Positions 18,721 to 27,751 are shown, counted from the first letter of the stretch. The stretch: DNA of 33,971 nucleotides from Thermaceae bacterium (GCA_015519965.1 WIAM01000009.1:1-33971), one strand, 5' to 3'. Notes: generated by a model from the sequence alone, not told the origin. Numbers and translations: made by a program.

Positions 18721-19626
18721 TCACCCCCTGGCCTCGAGCGCATCGGGATGGTGCTTTTGCCAGTAGCGCGCGAGGCCGTAGGCCGAATAGGCGCTGGGGT
18801 TCGCGCGCTCGTAGGTATTGACGCTACCCTCATCGAGCCCGGCGACGAGGAGTTCCTCCCGCACCTTGGCCTCAAATCGCGGCACGATGGCCTCGAGGTC
18901 TACCCCTGCCGCGAGCTGGTCGCGGATCCAAGCGCCCCAGGCAAAGAGCCGTTCGGTCAGCACCTCGAGCTGTTCCGAGACGTCCGCGTAGGCCCCGAAG
19001 TGCGTCAGGTAGATCTGCTCGGGGGCCAGCGTCCGGATGCGCTCGATCGAGGCCGCCCAGTCCTCGAGGTGGATGTCCGGCGGCGGGCAGGGGGGAAGGA
19101 CGGGGCCGCCCCCGAGGCGCACGCCGGCCACGTCGCCGGTAAAGAGCGTCCCGTCGAGCCGCCAGGCATGGTGGTGCACGGCGTGCCCCGGAGTCTCGAT
19201 GGCCTCGAGCACGAGCCCGCCGACCGAAACCCGATCGCCGTCCTCAGCCACGCGGAGCCGTTCACTCTCGATGGGCTCAAGCGTCCCCCAGAGGCTCTCC
19301 ATGCGGTCGCCGTAGATCCGCCTGGCGCTGGCCAGGAGGCGCTCGGGGTTCGCGATGTGTTTTGCCCCTCGAGGGTGGACGTGAACCCGGGCCCCGAGCC
19401 TGGCAAAACGCCAGGCCGCTCCGGCGTGATCGAGGTGAATATGGGTGAGGAAGACGTCGGTCACATCGCGCGCTTCGTAGCCGAGGCCCGCCAGCGCTTC
19501 GACCACCTGGTCGAAGGTCGACTCCGGCCCGCTCTCGACCAGGGCCACGCCGTCCCGGTGCTCGAGCGCGAAAACGGCGATAATCCCCTTTGAACCCTGG
19601 AACAGGGTGTCGAGTACGTGAATCAT
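18721..19626 (-). CDS. Metallo-beta-lactamase-fold hydrolase
   Basis: 301 residues. The metal motif THIHLDHAG is complete; further ligands fit [21 protein letters not shown] and YLTHFGAY. The family includes glyoxalase II, lactonases and other hydrolases acting on thioesters or esters; the C-terminal 80 residues form a helical extension that is not substrate-diagnostic. The ATG at 19626 overlaps the stop of the FAH-family gene (ATGA), with GGGGAGGAGG upstream. FAH, MBL and HAD genes are thus translationally linked, suggesting a small catabolic or detoxification pathway. Confidence 0.9.
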   Translation of the reverse strand: MIHVLDTLFQGSKGIIAVFALEHRDGVALVESGPESTFDQVVEALAGLGYEARDVTDVFLTHIHLDHAGAAWRFARLGARVHVHPRGAKHIANPERLLASARRIYGDRMESLWGTLEPIESERLRVAEDGDRVSVGGLVLEAIETPGHAVHHHAWRLDGTLFTGDVAGVRLGGGPVLPPCPPPDIHLEDWAASIERIRTLAPEQIYLTHFGAYADVSEQLEVLTERLFAWGAWIRDQLAAGVDLEAIVPRFEAKVREELLVAGLDEGSVNTYERANPSAYSAYGLARYWQKHHPDALEARG

Positions 19627-20384
19627 GCCTCCTCCCCGACGATCGGGTTGCGGAGGGTCCCGATCCCCTCGACGCTCACCTCCACCACATCGCCGGGCTT
19701 AAGCGGACCCACCCCCTCGGGAGTTCCGGTCAGGACGACGTCGCCCGGTTCAAGGGTCATGAAGGTCGAGATGTAGCTCAAGATCCGCGCCACCGGGAAG
19801 AGGAGGTCCTCGGTCGTCCCCTCCTGGCGCAGCTCGCCGTTGACGTGGGTCCGCACCACCGCGTGGTAGGGGTCGAGCTCGGTCTCGATCCAGGGCCCAA
19901 GCGGCAGGAACTTATCGGCCGACTTGGCCCGCACCCACTGCAGGTCGCTCTTTTGCTTATCCCGGGCGGTGAGGTCGTTGGCCACGGTGTAGCCAAGGAC
20001 AAAGCGAAGCGCGTCCTCCTCCGGCACCCGCCTCATCCGCCGACCGATGACGACCGCGAGCTCGCCCTCATAGTGAAGTTCGCTGGTCCACGTGGGGTAA
20101 GGAATCGGCTCGTCGGGATTGGCCAGGGCGTTGGGCGCGACGAGGAAGAGCCCCGGTTCCTTGGGAAGATCGTCGCCGAAGTCGTGGCCCATCTCCTTGA
20201 TGTGGGCCACGTAGTTCCGCCCCACGGCCACGATCTTGCTCGGCGTCGCCGGCGCCAGAAGCTCCACCGACTCCAGCTGGAAACGCTCACCGACGCGCTT
20301 GCCTCCGGGGCCCTCGGTCGCGTACACGATCCGGCCGGCCTCGAGGACGCCCCACCGTCCCTCGTTAAACCTGACGATTTTCAT
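19623..20384 (-). CDS. Fumarylacetoacetate hydrolase (FAH)-family enzyme
   Basis: 253 residues. After an N-terminal lid ([20 protein letters not shown]), the FAH core shows [28 protein letters not shown] with the two metal-binding Glu, [12 protein letters not shown] with the third acidic ligand, [12 protein letters not shown] and [11 protein letters not shown]. Members hydrolyse or decarboxylate beta-diketo acids in aromatic or tyrosine catabolism; some are oxaloacetate decarboxylases. Exact substrate unknown. ATG 20384 has TATACT 6 nt upstream, inside the end of the PlsY-like gene, so it has its own leaderless promoter while overlapping that gene by 20 bp. Confidence 0.92.
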   Translation of the reverse strand: MKIVRFNEGRWGVLEAGRIVYATEGPGGKRVGERFQLESVELLAPATPSKIVAVGRNYVAHIKEMGHDFGDDLPKEPGLFLVAPNALANPDEPIPYPTWTSELHYEGELAVVIGRRMRRVPEEDALRFVLGYTVANDLTARDKQKSDLQWVRAKSADKFLPLGPWIETELDPYHAVVRTHVNGELRQEGTTEDLLFPVARILSYISTFMTLEPGDVVLTGTPEGVGPLKPGDVVEVSVEGIGTLRNPIVGEEA

Positions 20385-20934
20385 GTCCCGAGTATAAAAG
20401 GAGTTGCAGCCCCCGGGCGGCCATCACCAGCGCCACGAGCACGCCCCCGAGAAAAACCGGTCCCCGCGGCCAGAGCCAGGCCAGCCAGAGCGGAACCGCG
20501 ACCACCGCGCCGAAGGGGATGGGGTAGATGCCCCGCCGGCGAAAACGCCAGTAAAGGCGGTGGTGCCAAAAGGCCACCAGCAGCCCGAAGGCTACCGACG
20601 AGAGCGTTTCCACCGGGGCCAAGTAGGTGAAAAAGCCCACCGTGGGCGCGAGACCCCCGCCGCCGCGAAAGCCAAAGTAGATCGGCCAGTTGTGCCCGGC
20701 CACCACCGCCGCCGCCATCCAGGGGAGTTCGGGCCGCCCCTGGGCCAGCCAGGCCACGAAGGCGCCCTTGGCCAGATCCAAAAGCGCCACCACCACGCCC
20801 CAGCGCGGTCCCAGTTGGCGGAAGACGCCCGAGCCTCCCGGCAGGTCCCGGGCCCGGATGTCGTAGCCTTTGAGCGCATACCCGAGGATGACGCCGAAAC
20901 TCAGCGACCCGACCAGATAGGCGAAAGCGACCAT
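20365..20934 (-). CDS. PlsY-like glycerol-3-phosphate acyltransferase, divergent
   Basis: 189 residues with about five membrane helices. PlsY landmarks are recognisable but altered: [12 protein letters not shown] at the place of S-G-N-x-G-A-T-N, DLAKG, and [18 protein letters not shown] at the place of GHxFPVFxxFxGGKGVAT. PlsY acylates glycerol-3-phosphate from acyl-phosphate in the inner membrane. Loss of the N-x-G-A-T-N and the Lys of GGKG suggests a paralogue with changed substrate or reduced activity. ATG 20934 was chosen over TTG 20940; the start abuts the NTPase gene's stop. Confidence 0.8.
   Translation of the reverse strand: MVAFAYLVGSLSFGVILGYALKGYDIRARDLPGGSGVFRQLGPRWGVVVALLDLAKGAFVAWLAQGRPELPWMAAAVVAGHNWPIYFGFRGGGGLAPTVGFFTYLAPVETLSSVAFGLLVAFWHHRLYWRFRRRGIYPIPFGAVVAVPLWLAWLWPRGPVFLGGVLVALVMAARGLQLLLYSGHENRQV
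20391..20396 (-). promoter_or_regulatory. Leaderless -10 element for FAH-MBL-HAD operon
   Basis: TATACT on the minus strand, 6 nt before ATG 20384, embedded in the last codons of the PlsY-like gene. No clear -35 hexamer. Confidence 0.5.
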
Positions 20935-20936
20935 GA

Positions 20937-21434
20937 TCAAGGCGTTGCCTCCATGAAGGCCCCGAGCGCCAAGCGAGCGGCGATCGAAAGCGCCTCTTTT
21001 CTCGTCATCGCCCCGCCGGAGAACACCGAAACTGCCCCCTGGCGCCGGACCTCCGGGCCATAGCGTTCCTCCAGGACCTTACCGAGTTCCCGGCCCTCGC
21101 CAAGGGCCTTCAGAACGTCCTCGGGGAGCGGCAGCCCGGGCCCCCGCGCCAGCGCCGTGCGAAGGCCATCGGTCACCGCCGCGTACATGGTCAACCAACC
21201 GCTCTCGAGGTCAACCCCGCCCTCGAGCCCGACGCCGAGCTTGGCACCCGAACGACGCAAAGCAGCCTCGGCCCGAAAGACCGCCCCCCGCCGGGTCTCT
21301 TCCTCAGAAAGGGGTTGGGCCGGGGCCTCCGCCACCGCCACGGGAATGATCTCGGCCTTAAGCCCCCGCGCCGCGAGCGCCGCCGCGAGCGACTCGAACT
21401 TCACGGGGTTCGTGCTGCCAAGCGCCAGGCGCAC
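20937..21434 (-). CDS. YjjX-like inosine/xanthosine triphosphatase (DUF84)
   Basis: 165 residues. LALGSTNPVKFESLAAALAA, ETRRGAVFRAEAAL, GVGLEGGVDLESGWLTMYAA and GAVSVFSGGAMTRKEAL match the YjjX/DUF84 family, Mg-dependent enzymes that hydrolyse ITP and XTP and so keep damaged purines out of nucleic acids. The GTG at 21434 has TAGAAT (plus 21440-21445) 5 nt upstream, lying over the stop of the preceding GGDEF gene, so it may be transcribed both with that gene and leaderlessly. Confidence 0.88.
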   Translation of the reverse strand: MRLALGSTNPVKFESLAAALAARGLKAEIIPVAVAEAPAQPLSEEETRRGAVFRAEAALRRSGAKLGVGLEGGVDLESGWLTMYAAVTDGLRTALARGPGLPLPEDVLKALGEGRELGKVLEERYGPEVRRQGAVSVFSGGAMTRKEALSIAARLALGAFMEATP

Positions 21435-21437
21435 GCC

Positions 21438-22541
21438 TCATTCTACTCGGGAGAACCGAGCCGCCCGTTTACGACGGCGCTTATCCGCGTACATCGCCCG
21501 GTCGGCCTCGGCCAGCGCCTCATCCAGGCTCTTGCCCAAGCAAGTCACGTGGCCCTCGCTCACCTGGGGGAAAACCTCCCGCACCCTGGCCACCAGGTCT
21601 TCCGGATGATCGAGCCCGATGTGCAACCCCACGAACTCGTCACCGCCGATGCGAAAGAGCACGTCCCCGGCCCTGGCATTCGCCAGCAACGCCGCTGCAA
21701 AACGGCGAATCAAGGCGTCGCCCGACTCGTGCCCCAGCCGGTCGTTGACCATTTTCAGGTCATCGATATCCCAGCAGGTGAGGACCAGCGGCTGGCCCTG
21801 GCGAACGCTCAAGGCCAGGTAGTGGGGGTAAGCATCGTAGAGCGAACGCCGGTTCAAAAAGCCGGTGAGCTGGTCCCGGTAGGCGGCCCAAAAGAGCTGG
21901 GTCCGGCTCCGCTCAAGTTCATTCAAGAGCCAGTGCACCCCGCTCCCAAGGGCTGCGGCCATGACGAACAGGAGCCCGTAGACCCCGTGCTCGGTCAGGT
22001 CCACGCTCGGCACACCGAGCGACGCCGCCACCGCTCCGACCCCAGCGAACCAAAGACCGCTGAACGTTCCCAGGGCAAAGACCACCAGAGCGAGCGCGGG
22101 GACGAACACGATCTCAACGCCAAAACCCCCGTGCAAGCCGATGGGCATTTGAAAGGGCGAGCGAAGCACCCAAATCGTGGTGAGGAGTGAGAAGAACAGA
22201 TGAATCGCAACCGAGGTGTGGGAAAACCCCTGGAACCAGCGATAAAACACGATGGTCCCCAGCAGGTAAACAACGCCCGCAGGCCAGGCCAGGGGGCGAG
22301 CGATGGCAAGTTCGATCCCAAGCGCCACCACGGCCAAAACGACCACGCTGCGCCAGTAAAGCCCGAGCGTTGCCTCCCAGACCTGCCCACCCCTGAGAAC
22401 GAATGGTGGAGAAGCACCCACACTCCATGCTCGCACACCGCGGGAAGAGACACCAGCGAACTGAAGACGATCGTAAAGAGGAATAAAATCTGAGCCCGCC
22501 GGTGGCGGACTCATTGCTTCGTAGGACTCACGGACCTCCAC
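21438..22541 (-). CDS. Membrane diguanylate cyclase (GGDEF), paralogue
   Basis: 367 residues from GTG 22541; ATG 22514 (MSPPPAGSD) is an alternative. About six transmembrane helices between residues 60 and 215, then a GGDEF domain with QLTGFLNRRSLYDAYPHY, WDIDDLKMVNDRLGHESGDA and FRIGGDEFVGLH (motif 299-303), preceded by the I-site RAGD five residues earlier. It should synthesise c-di-GMP. Close similarity to the protein at 17034 around WD-x-x-x-LK and GGDEF-x-x-LH indicates a duplication. A small frame and the GGDEF-EAL gene lie directly upstream, so one transcript is possible. Confidence 0.9.
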   Translation of the reverse strand: MEVRESYEAMSPPPAGSDFIPLYDRLQFAGVSSRGVRAWSVGASPPFVLRGGQVWEATLGLYWRSVVVLAVVALGIELAIARPLAWPAGVVYLLGTIVFYRWFQGFSHTSVAIHLFFSLLTTIWVLRSPFQMPIGLHGGFGVEIVFVPALALVVFALGTFSGLWFAGVGAVAASLGVPSVDLTEHGVYGLLFVMAAALGSGVHWLLNELERSRTQLFWAAYRDQLTGFLNRRSLYDAYPHYLALSVRQGQPLVLTCWDIDDLKMVNDRLGHESGDALIRRFAAALLANARAGDVLFRIGGDEFVGLHIGLDHPEDLVARVREVFPQVSEGHVTCLGKSLDEALAEADRAMYADKRRRKRAARFSRVE

Positions 22542-22680
22542 CCGCCTGGACAGGCAACACAGTCCCTGACCCGCGACGTGTAACCGGCTCCCCGACCCAG
22601 CGAACCGAGCCCATCCGCTCCACCGCGCGATAAAAGCGCTGCCCCATCCCTGCCGGAATCTCGAGTCCAGACTCAGGCAT
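22528..22680 (-). CDS. Possible small protein between two c-di-GMP genes
   Basis: A 50-codon frame (MPESGLEIPAGMGQRFYRAV, then ERMGSVRWVGEPVTRR) starts at ATG 22680, overlapping the stop of the GGDEF-EAL gene, and ends 14 bp inside the next GGDEF gene. The overlapping layout is suggestive, but third codon positions are less G/C-biased than in neighbours and no family is recognised. It may be chance. Confidence 0.25.
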   Translation of the reverse strand: MPESGLEIPAGMGQRFYRAVERMGSVRWVGEPVTRRGSGTVLPVQAGGGP

Positions 22681-25159
22681 CGGTCCGGTCGGTCTCGGAT
22701 TCGTCCCGAGAAAGCGTGTCCCCCATTTGACGGTGCGTTCCCCGCGTCCCGCCATTCGAGGCGGTCGGGCCGACCTCGCGGTTCAGCGCCGATAGCGGTC
22801 CCGGCGGCCCGAGCCGCTCGCCCTGGCCCAGCTCGAGGCCCAGCTCGATCAACCGCTGACGCTGGCTTTCGCGCTCGACACCTTCGGCCACGAGCTCAAG
22901 GCCGAGCGCCCGGGCCAGGATGGCCACCGCCTCTACCACCGCCTCCTCACGGGGTTTTCGGTCTACGCCCTCGACGAAGCGAACATCGATCTTCAGTGCA
23001 TCGAAGGGCAGCTCGCCGAGCTCGGCGATCGAGGCGTAGCCGGTGCCGAAGTCATCGATGGCCAGGCGAACGCCGAGCTCCTTGAGCTCGAAAAATCGGC
23101 TCTTGACGTTCTTTCGCCGGCTCCAAAGCCGCTCGGTGATCTCCAGCGTCAGCCGCTCGGGCAAAAACCCCGAGCCCTGGAGCCAGCCCTCAAGGTCGGC
23201 CACGAAATTCCCCCCGGCGATGGTCTTGGGGCTGACGTTGACCCAAAGCCCAAGGGCATCCCCACCGTCCCAACTGGCCATCTCCTGGAGGGCGTGCTGC
23301 AAAACATAGCGGTCGAGCTCGACCACGAGCCCGGTATTCTCCGCCAGCGGCAGGAACGCTCCCGGCAAACGAACACCTGCCTCGGGATCACGCCAGCGGA
23401 CGAGCGCCTCGACTCCCACCGCCTCACCGCTGGCCAGGGTGCGGATGGGCTGGTAGGCGAGGAAGAGTTCTTCGCGGGAAATCGCTTGACGGAGCCCGAG
23501 GAGAATCTTCTTCTGTGCCTGTTTTTTCTCGTCGAGCCCGGGGTCAAAAAACCGCCAGCCCTCCCCCTGCGCCTTGGCCTGGTACATGGCGGTGTCGGCC
23601 TTGTGCAAAAGGGCGTCAAAATCCGTGCCGTCGTCAGGGTAGACCGCAAGCCCGAAGCTGGCCCCGATCTCAAAACGCACGCCGTCCAGGACAACGGGGG
23701 CCTTGAGCGCGTTCATGATCGCCTGTACCACCCGTTCGCCCCCTTCCGGCCCCGCCCCGGGGAGCCAGATCACGAACTCGTCGCCCCCCAGCCGGCCCAC
23801 CAGGTCGCGTCCGCGCACGCTGGCCACGAGCCGCTCGGCCACGGCCTCGAGGACCCGATCGCCCACGGGGTGGCCGTGCTCGTCGTTGACGTCCTTGAAG
23901 TGGTCGAGATCGATCACGATCAACACGCCCCGATCGACCCCCCTCGACCGGAGCTGCTGCGACACCCGGTGGATGAACGCCCGCCGGTTAAGAAGCCCAG
24001 TCAGGGGGTCGTTGGTGGCCTGCCGGAGAAGCTCTTGGCGCAGCCGAACTTCCTCGGAGACGTTGCGGCCGGTGGAGACGAAATGGGTAATCCGTCCCGA
24101 AGCATCACGAACAGGCGCGATCTGCTTGGCCTCGTAGACCAGCTCGCCAGCCTTGGTGCGGTTCACGAACACCCCCTCGAAGACCTCGCCTCGAAGAAGG
24201 GTTTGCCACAGCCGGCGGTAGAAGGCCGGGTTGTGGTGGCCGGACTTCAAAAAACGCGGATTCTTGCCGATCACCTCCTCCCGGCGATAACCGGTCTGGG
24301 CTTCGAAGGCGGCGTTGACGTAGTGGATTTTCCCCTCGACGTCGGTGATCATCACCCCTTCGGGCGATTGCTCGACCGCCCGGGCCAAAAGGTTTCGCTC
24401 GCGCTCCAAGCGAATCCGAAACACCCCCGTACGGACCACCCGCAATACATCCGCGAGCAGATCCAGCTCCACCTCACCGAAGGCGCGGCGCCGGTGGCTG
24501 TAGACTACGAGTAAGCCAAGGTCGCCGGTATTGATCGCGGCCGCGGCGCGCGGGCGCCTGGGTGGCCAGAGGTTGACGCCGTTTCGCCAGACGGCGCGAC
24601 CCCCCGAGCGACGGGCCAGCTCGCCGAGGAATTCGGGTGCCGGAACGCCGGGCGGCAGGGCCTGTCCGAATCGCTGGGCAAGGCCCTCCCCGGGAAGATC
24701 GATGGCAACGGCGAGGTAGCCCGCTTCTTCGATCGCCGCCCGAGCGGCCGCTTCAACCAAAGCCGACTCCGACTCGGTCTCAAGCCCCAGCCGCGCGGCA
24801 CGGCCGAGAAAGGCCAGCGCCTGGAGCTGGGCCAGGTGGACCTCGAGGTGCTCCCGCAGCCAGCCGATGAGGTAACCGGCGCCAAACCCCATCAGAACCC
24901 CGGCCTCGGTCAGGGCCCCGCCAAGGCCCAACAGGGTAAAAAGAACCGCATGCAGCGGAAGGTTCAGCGCCCCAGCGGCCAGGCCGACCCAGCGACCGCC
25001 CCACCAGCCGGCACCGGCCACCCACAGCACCGAGAGGGCCGCGAGATCCCGCCCGGCAAAGGGGGCCAGCAGCACGAAGGCCTCGGCATAAAAAGCGGCC
25101 AGCAACAAAACGAAGACCCCGGCAAGGGCCCACTCCCACGTACGATTGGGGCGCTTCAT
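22673..25159 (-). CDS. GAF-PAS-GGDEF-EAL c-di-GMP turnover protein
   Basis: 828 residues. Three or four membrane helices (about 8-100); a GAF-like domain (about 110-245); PAS (about 258-370: AVEQSPEGVMITDVEGKIHY, NAAFEAQTGYRREEVIGKNP); GGDEF with GRLGGDEFVI and I-site RGRD five residues before; EAL with GVEALVRW, NVSPKTI, LEITE, AIDDFGTGYAS, LKID and AEGVE, so catalytic residues of both cyclase and phosphodiesterase look intact. It likely senses a ligand or redox cue and tunes c-di-GMP. ATG 25159 was preferred; ATG 25189 is possible. A TTGCGT-N17-TACGCT promoter is visible upstream. Confidence 0.93.
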   Translation of the reverse strand: MKRPNRTWEWALAGVFVLLLAAFYAEAFVLLAPFAGRDLAALSVLWVAGAGWWGGRWVGLAAGALNLPLHAVLFTLLGLGGALTEAGVLMGFGAGYLIGWLREHLEVHLAQLQALAFLGRAARLGLETESESALVEAAARAAIEEAGYLAVAIDLPGEGLAQRFGQALPPGVPAPEFLGELARRSGGRAVWRNGVNLWPPRRPRAAAAINTGDLGLLVVYSHRRRAFGEVELDLLADVLRVVRTGVFRIRLERERNLLARAVEQSPEGVMITDVEGKIHYVNAAFEAQTGYRREEVIGKNPRFLKSGHHNPAFYRRLWQTLLRGEVFEGVFVNRTKAGELVYEAKQIAPVRDASGRITHFVSTGRNVSEEVRLRQELLRQATNDPLTGLLNRRAFIHRVSQQLRSRGVDRGVLIVIDLDHFKDVNDEHGHPVGDRVLEAVAERLVASVRGRDLVGRLGGDEFVIWLPGAGPEGGERVVQAIMNALKAPVVLDGVRFEIGASFGLAVYPDDGTDFDALLHKADTAMYQAKAQGEGWRFFDPGLDEKKQAQKKILLGLRQAISREELFLAYQPIRTLASGEAVGVEALVRWRDPEAGVRLPGAFLPLAENTGLVVELDRYVLQHALQEMASWDGGDALGLWVNVSPKTIAGGNFVADLEGWLQGSGFLPERLTLEITERLWSRRKNVKSRFFELKELGVRLAIDDFGTGYASIAELGELPFDALKIDVRFVEGVDRKPREEAVVEAVAILARALGLELVAEGVERESQRQRLIELGLELGQGERLGPPGPLSALNREVGPTASNGGTRGTHRQMGDTLSRDESETDRTDA

Positions 25160-25216
25160 CTCGCAAGTCTCAGCGTACGGCACGCGCATTCGTTACGCAA
25201 GCAGAACGCACCCCGA

Positions 25217-25230
25217 GCGTGTATACACGC
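25217..25230. promoter_or_regulatory. 14-bp palindrome between divergent genes
   Basis: GCGTGTATACACGC, perfectly symmetric, lies between the GGDEF-EAL gene (minus) and the MerR-like gene (plus). It overlaps the expected -35 of the plus gene (TAGAGT -10 follows 17 bp past TGTATA). The divergent DNA-binding protein is a candidate binder. Confidence 0.45.
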
Positions 25231-25270
25231 GGCACCCTTGGGTAGAGTCGCAAAAAGATTGAAGGCGACG

Positions 25271-25672
25271 ATGGACTTCTATACGCCCAACGCACTGGCC
25301 AGGAAGCTGGGCCTCAGCACCGCCCAGCTGCGAAAATATGCCGCAGCTTACGAGGCCCTGGCCGGACCGCTGCCTAGGAACAACCGCGGCCGGCTCTACG
25401 ATCGCGACGCCGCGCGGCTGATCGAGACCGCCCGCGAGCTGGTCCGACGAAGGCTGGCCGAGGATGTCCCGGCGGCGGTGCGCCGGGCGCTGGAAGGCAC
25501 CGAACCTCCACCGGAAGAGGTCGCCGACGACGCGGTGAGCGCGCTGGTCGAGGAACTGCGCGTGACCAAGCAGCGGCTTATGAACCTCGAGCGGGTCCTG
25601 GTCGAGATCAAGTACGAGCTGCGCGGCCTGCGCGCCGACCTCCGGCGGGCTGGCACCGGAAAGGCCCGCTGA
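25271..25672 (+). CDS. MerR-like HTH DNA-binding protein with coiled-coil tail
   Basis: 133 residues from ATG 25271 (GAAGG upstream). The N-terminus YTPNALARKLGLSTAQLRKY ... NNRGRLYDRDAARLI is a MerR-type winged helix; after a Pro-rich hinge the C-terminus (ALVEELRVTKQRLMNLERVL, VEIKYELRGLRADL) is a coiled coil. It lacks metal or ligand-binding Cys. This layout is seen in RacA-like nucleoid or segregation proteins and small regulators. It is divergent from the GGDEF-EAL gene and 31 bp ahead of lptF, which has its own -10. Confidence 0.75.
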   Translation: MDFYTPNALARKLGLSTAQLRKYAAAYEALAGPLPRNNRGRLYDRDAARLIETARELVRRRLAEDVPAAVRRALEGTEPPPEEVADDAVSALVEELRVTKQRLMNLERVLVEIKYELRGLRADLRRAGTGKAR

Positions 25673-25690
25673 GTTCTCATCGCCGCGGCC

Positions 25691-25696
25691 TATAAT
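25691..25696 (+). promoter_or_regulatory. Consensus -10 for the lpt operon, leaderless
   Basis: TATAAT ends 7 nt before the lptF ATG at 25704. There is no Shine-Dalgarno and no clear -35. Confidence 0.6.
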
Positions 25697-25703
25697 CGGC
25701 CCG

Positions 25704-26714
25704 ATGCTCCGGCGCTACCTCCTCCGCGAGGTGACGGTGTTCTTCCTCCTCGGGGTCCTGCTCTTCGTGGGCCTCGTGACCACCGATTTGCTCTCCTCAC
25801 TCTCGGGGGTGCTGCTCTCCCGGGAAACGCCGCTTCCCGTCGTACTCACCCTGGTGCTCTACCGCCTGCCTTACACGCTCGGCGTGGCCCTGCCCTTGGG
25901 GCTCGTCTTTGCCGTCCTGGTGGCGCTGGCCCGGATGATCCGAACCTCCGAGCTCAAATCGGCCTACGCCGGGGGCGTCCCGCCGCTCTCGCTCCTTTGG
26001 CCCCTCGTCGCGCTGGGGGCGGTGGTGTCGGTGCTGGTCTTCGCCAACGCGGCCTGGGTCAAACCCGAGGCGCAGTCGCGTTTTGAGGCCAAGCTCTACC
26101 AGGTTTACTACGGCACCCAGCCCTCGGGAGTGCTCTATCGCAAGGCGTTCGCCCCGAATGGTCTCGGCGTCTATTACGCCGAACGCATTTACCCCGGTGA
26201 TGCGGGGGCTGAGCTCGAACGGGTGCGCATCATCGATGCCGACGGCGTCATTTGGAGCGCCGAGCGAGGTCGATGGGAGGGCGCACGCTGGATCCTCGGC
26301 CCCACCTACCGGGTGGACAAGAACGGGAACGTCGAATACCAAACCTCGGCCAGCTTCCCCTTCCCCGCCCGGTACAATCCCGCCTTCCGCCGCCGGGACT
26401 ACGAAGCCCTGCCGCTCAAAAGCCTCCGCCAACTGGCCCGGGTGGACCCGAAAGCCCGCTTCCCCCTCGAGCGACGGTACGCCGACGCGCTGGGGGCGCT
26501 GGTATTGGTCTGGCTCGCCGGGGTGAGTGGCCTCGCGCTGCGGGAAAGCTCGCTGGCCTTTGCCCTGGTCGTGGTGCTGATCTTCGGCTACTACGTGCTG
26601 TGGACCCTCAGCGCCCGCCTCTTTGCCGGTGCCATCGCCGGACCCGAGGTGGCCTGGCTGCCGGATCTGGTCTACGGAGGGCTCGCCCTTTTGGGGACGG
26701 TGAGGCTTCGGTGA
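25704..26714 (+). CDS. lptF: LptF/LptG-family permease (first copy)
   Basis: 336 residues. Three N-terminal helices beginning LRRYLLREVTVFFLLGVLLF, the family hallmark LPLGLVFAVLVALARMIRTSELKSAYAGG, a periplasmic beta-jellyroll (about 135-245), then three C-terminal helices. LptF and LptG form the membrane part of the LptB2FG ABC exporter that pulls lipopolysaccharide out of the inner membrane. The ATPase gene lptB is not in this window. The stop overlaps the next start (GTGA). In a lineage reported to lack typical LPS, the cargo may be another glycolipid. Confidence 0.88.
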   Translation: MLRRYLLREVTVFFLLGVLLFVGLVTTDLLSSLSGVLLSRETPLPVVLTLVLYRLPYTLGVALPLGLVFAVLVALARMIRTSELKSAYAGGVPPLSLLWPLVALGAVVSVLVFANAAWVKPEAQSRFEAKLYQVYYGTQPSGVLYRKAFAPNGLGVYYAERIYPGDAGAELERVRIIDADGVIWSAERGRWEGARWILGPTYRVDKNGNVEYQTSASFPFPARYNPAFRRRDYEALPLKSLRQLARVDPKARFPLERRYADALGALVLVWLAGVSGLALRESSLAFALVVVLIFGYYVLWTLSARLFAGAIAGPEVAWLPDLVYGGLALLGTVRLR

Positions 26715-27751
26715 AAACGCTCGATCGCTACCTCCTGCGCGAGATTCTGGCCTACCTCGCCGGCGGGGTGGCGGTGGTGGTCCTGCTCCTCCTCGGTGGG
26801 GTGCTCTTCGAGGCGCTGGGACCGCTGCTCACGAGGGGCATCGGGGGCCTCGAGGTCGCCCGTTACCTCGCCTGGCGCGTCCCCGAGGCGCTGGCGCGTG
26901 GCTTGCCCATCGCCTACCTCTTCGCGCTTTTGCTCGCCCTCTCGCGCATGGCCGAGGATGCCGAGCTCAAGGTTCTCCTGGCCTCGGGCATCCCCCGTTC
27001 ACGGGTGCTCCTTACCCTGGTCGGTCTCGGGACCGCCCTGGCCGGACTCGGCTTTTGGCTCGGGGCCCAGGTGGTGCCTGCCAGCAGCCAAAAGGCGCGG
27101 GAAGTGTTGCAGCAGGCGATTCTTGCCCGGCCTTTGGCCCTGCTCGAACCGGGCTCGTTCTTCACCGACGCGACCGGCGAGCTGGTATACGTTGGGCAGG
27201 TGGCGGAAGGCGGGCTGAAAGACGTGCGGGTGCTCTCCCCCGGCGCGGTGCTGGCCGCGCCGGAAGGCCGATTTGCCGGGGGCACCCTCTTCTTGCAAAA
27301 AGGGATCCGGATCACCTACGACGGCAGCCGCCCGCGGACCGTGGCCACCTTCGCAAAGGCCAAGATGACCCTTCGGGGCCTGGCCACGCTGCCCCGGGCC
27401 CCGCTCTCCGAACTCAGCCCCGCAGCGCTCAAGGCGCGCATCGCCGAAGCCAAGCGGCGGGGCACCCCCTATGCCGCCGAGGCCACCGCCTACTGGCGTA
27501 AGTGGGCCGAGCCCGCGGCCAGCGCGGTCTTCGCGCTTTTCGCCGGGGGTCTCGCGTTCTGGCTCCTGGGCGGGACCCGCACCCTGGGCCTGGTGGGCGT
27601 CGTCACCGTCACCTTCTTCTACTACGCCACCTGGTCGGTCTTTCGCATCATGGGCGAGCAGGGGGTGCTCGCGCCCTGGATCGCCGCCTGGGGGCCCGAT
27701 CTGCTCTACCTGGCCCTGGCACTCGGCCTTTTGGGGGTGGGCCGGCGGTGA
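26711..27751 (+). CDS. lptG: LptF/LptG-family permease (second copy)
   Basis: 346 residues from GTG 26711, which overlaps the lptF stop by 4 bp. It opens KTLDRYLLREILAYLAGGVA and repeats the family pattern RGLPIAYLFALLLALSRMAE, DAELKVLLASGIPRSRVLL. A periplasmic domain (about 130-250) and three C-terminal helices (AASAVFALFAGGLAFWLLGG) follow. It is the expected partner of the preceding protein in LptB2FG. Assigning F to the first and G to the second rests on order. A longer frame reaching back to 26252 runs inside lptF and is rejected. Confidence 0.88.
   Translation: MKTLDRYLLREILAYLAGGVAVVVLLLLGGVLFEALGPLLTRGIGGLEVARYLAWRVPEALARGLPIAYLFALLLALSRMAEDAELKVLLASGIPRSRVLLTLVGLGTALAGLGFWLGAQVVPASSQKAREVLQQAILARPLALLEPGSFFTDATGELVYVGQVAEGGLKDVRVLSPGAVLAAPEGRFAGGTLFLQKGIRITYDGSRPRTVATFAKAKMTLRGLATLPRAPLSELSPAALKARIAEAKRRGTPYAAEATAYWRKWAEPAASAVFALFAGGLAFWLLGGTRTLGLVGVVTVTFFYYATWSVFRIMGEQGVLAPWIAAWGPDLLYLALALGLLGVGRR

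Noticed and set aside
23294-24514. 406-codon plus-strand frame opposite the GGDEF-EAL gene
   Set aside because: Antisense to intact catalytic domains; His/Pro/Arg-rich shadow translation.
27502-27747. Extended N-terminus of the LptD-like protein
   Set aside because: It overlaps lptG in another frame; GTG 27748 gives a signal peptide and a GTGA junction like its neighbours.
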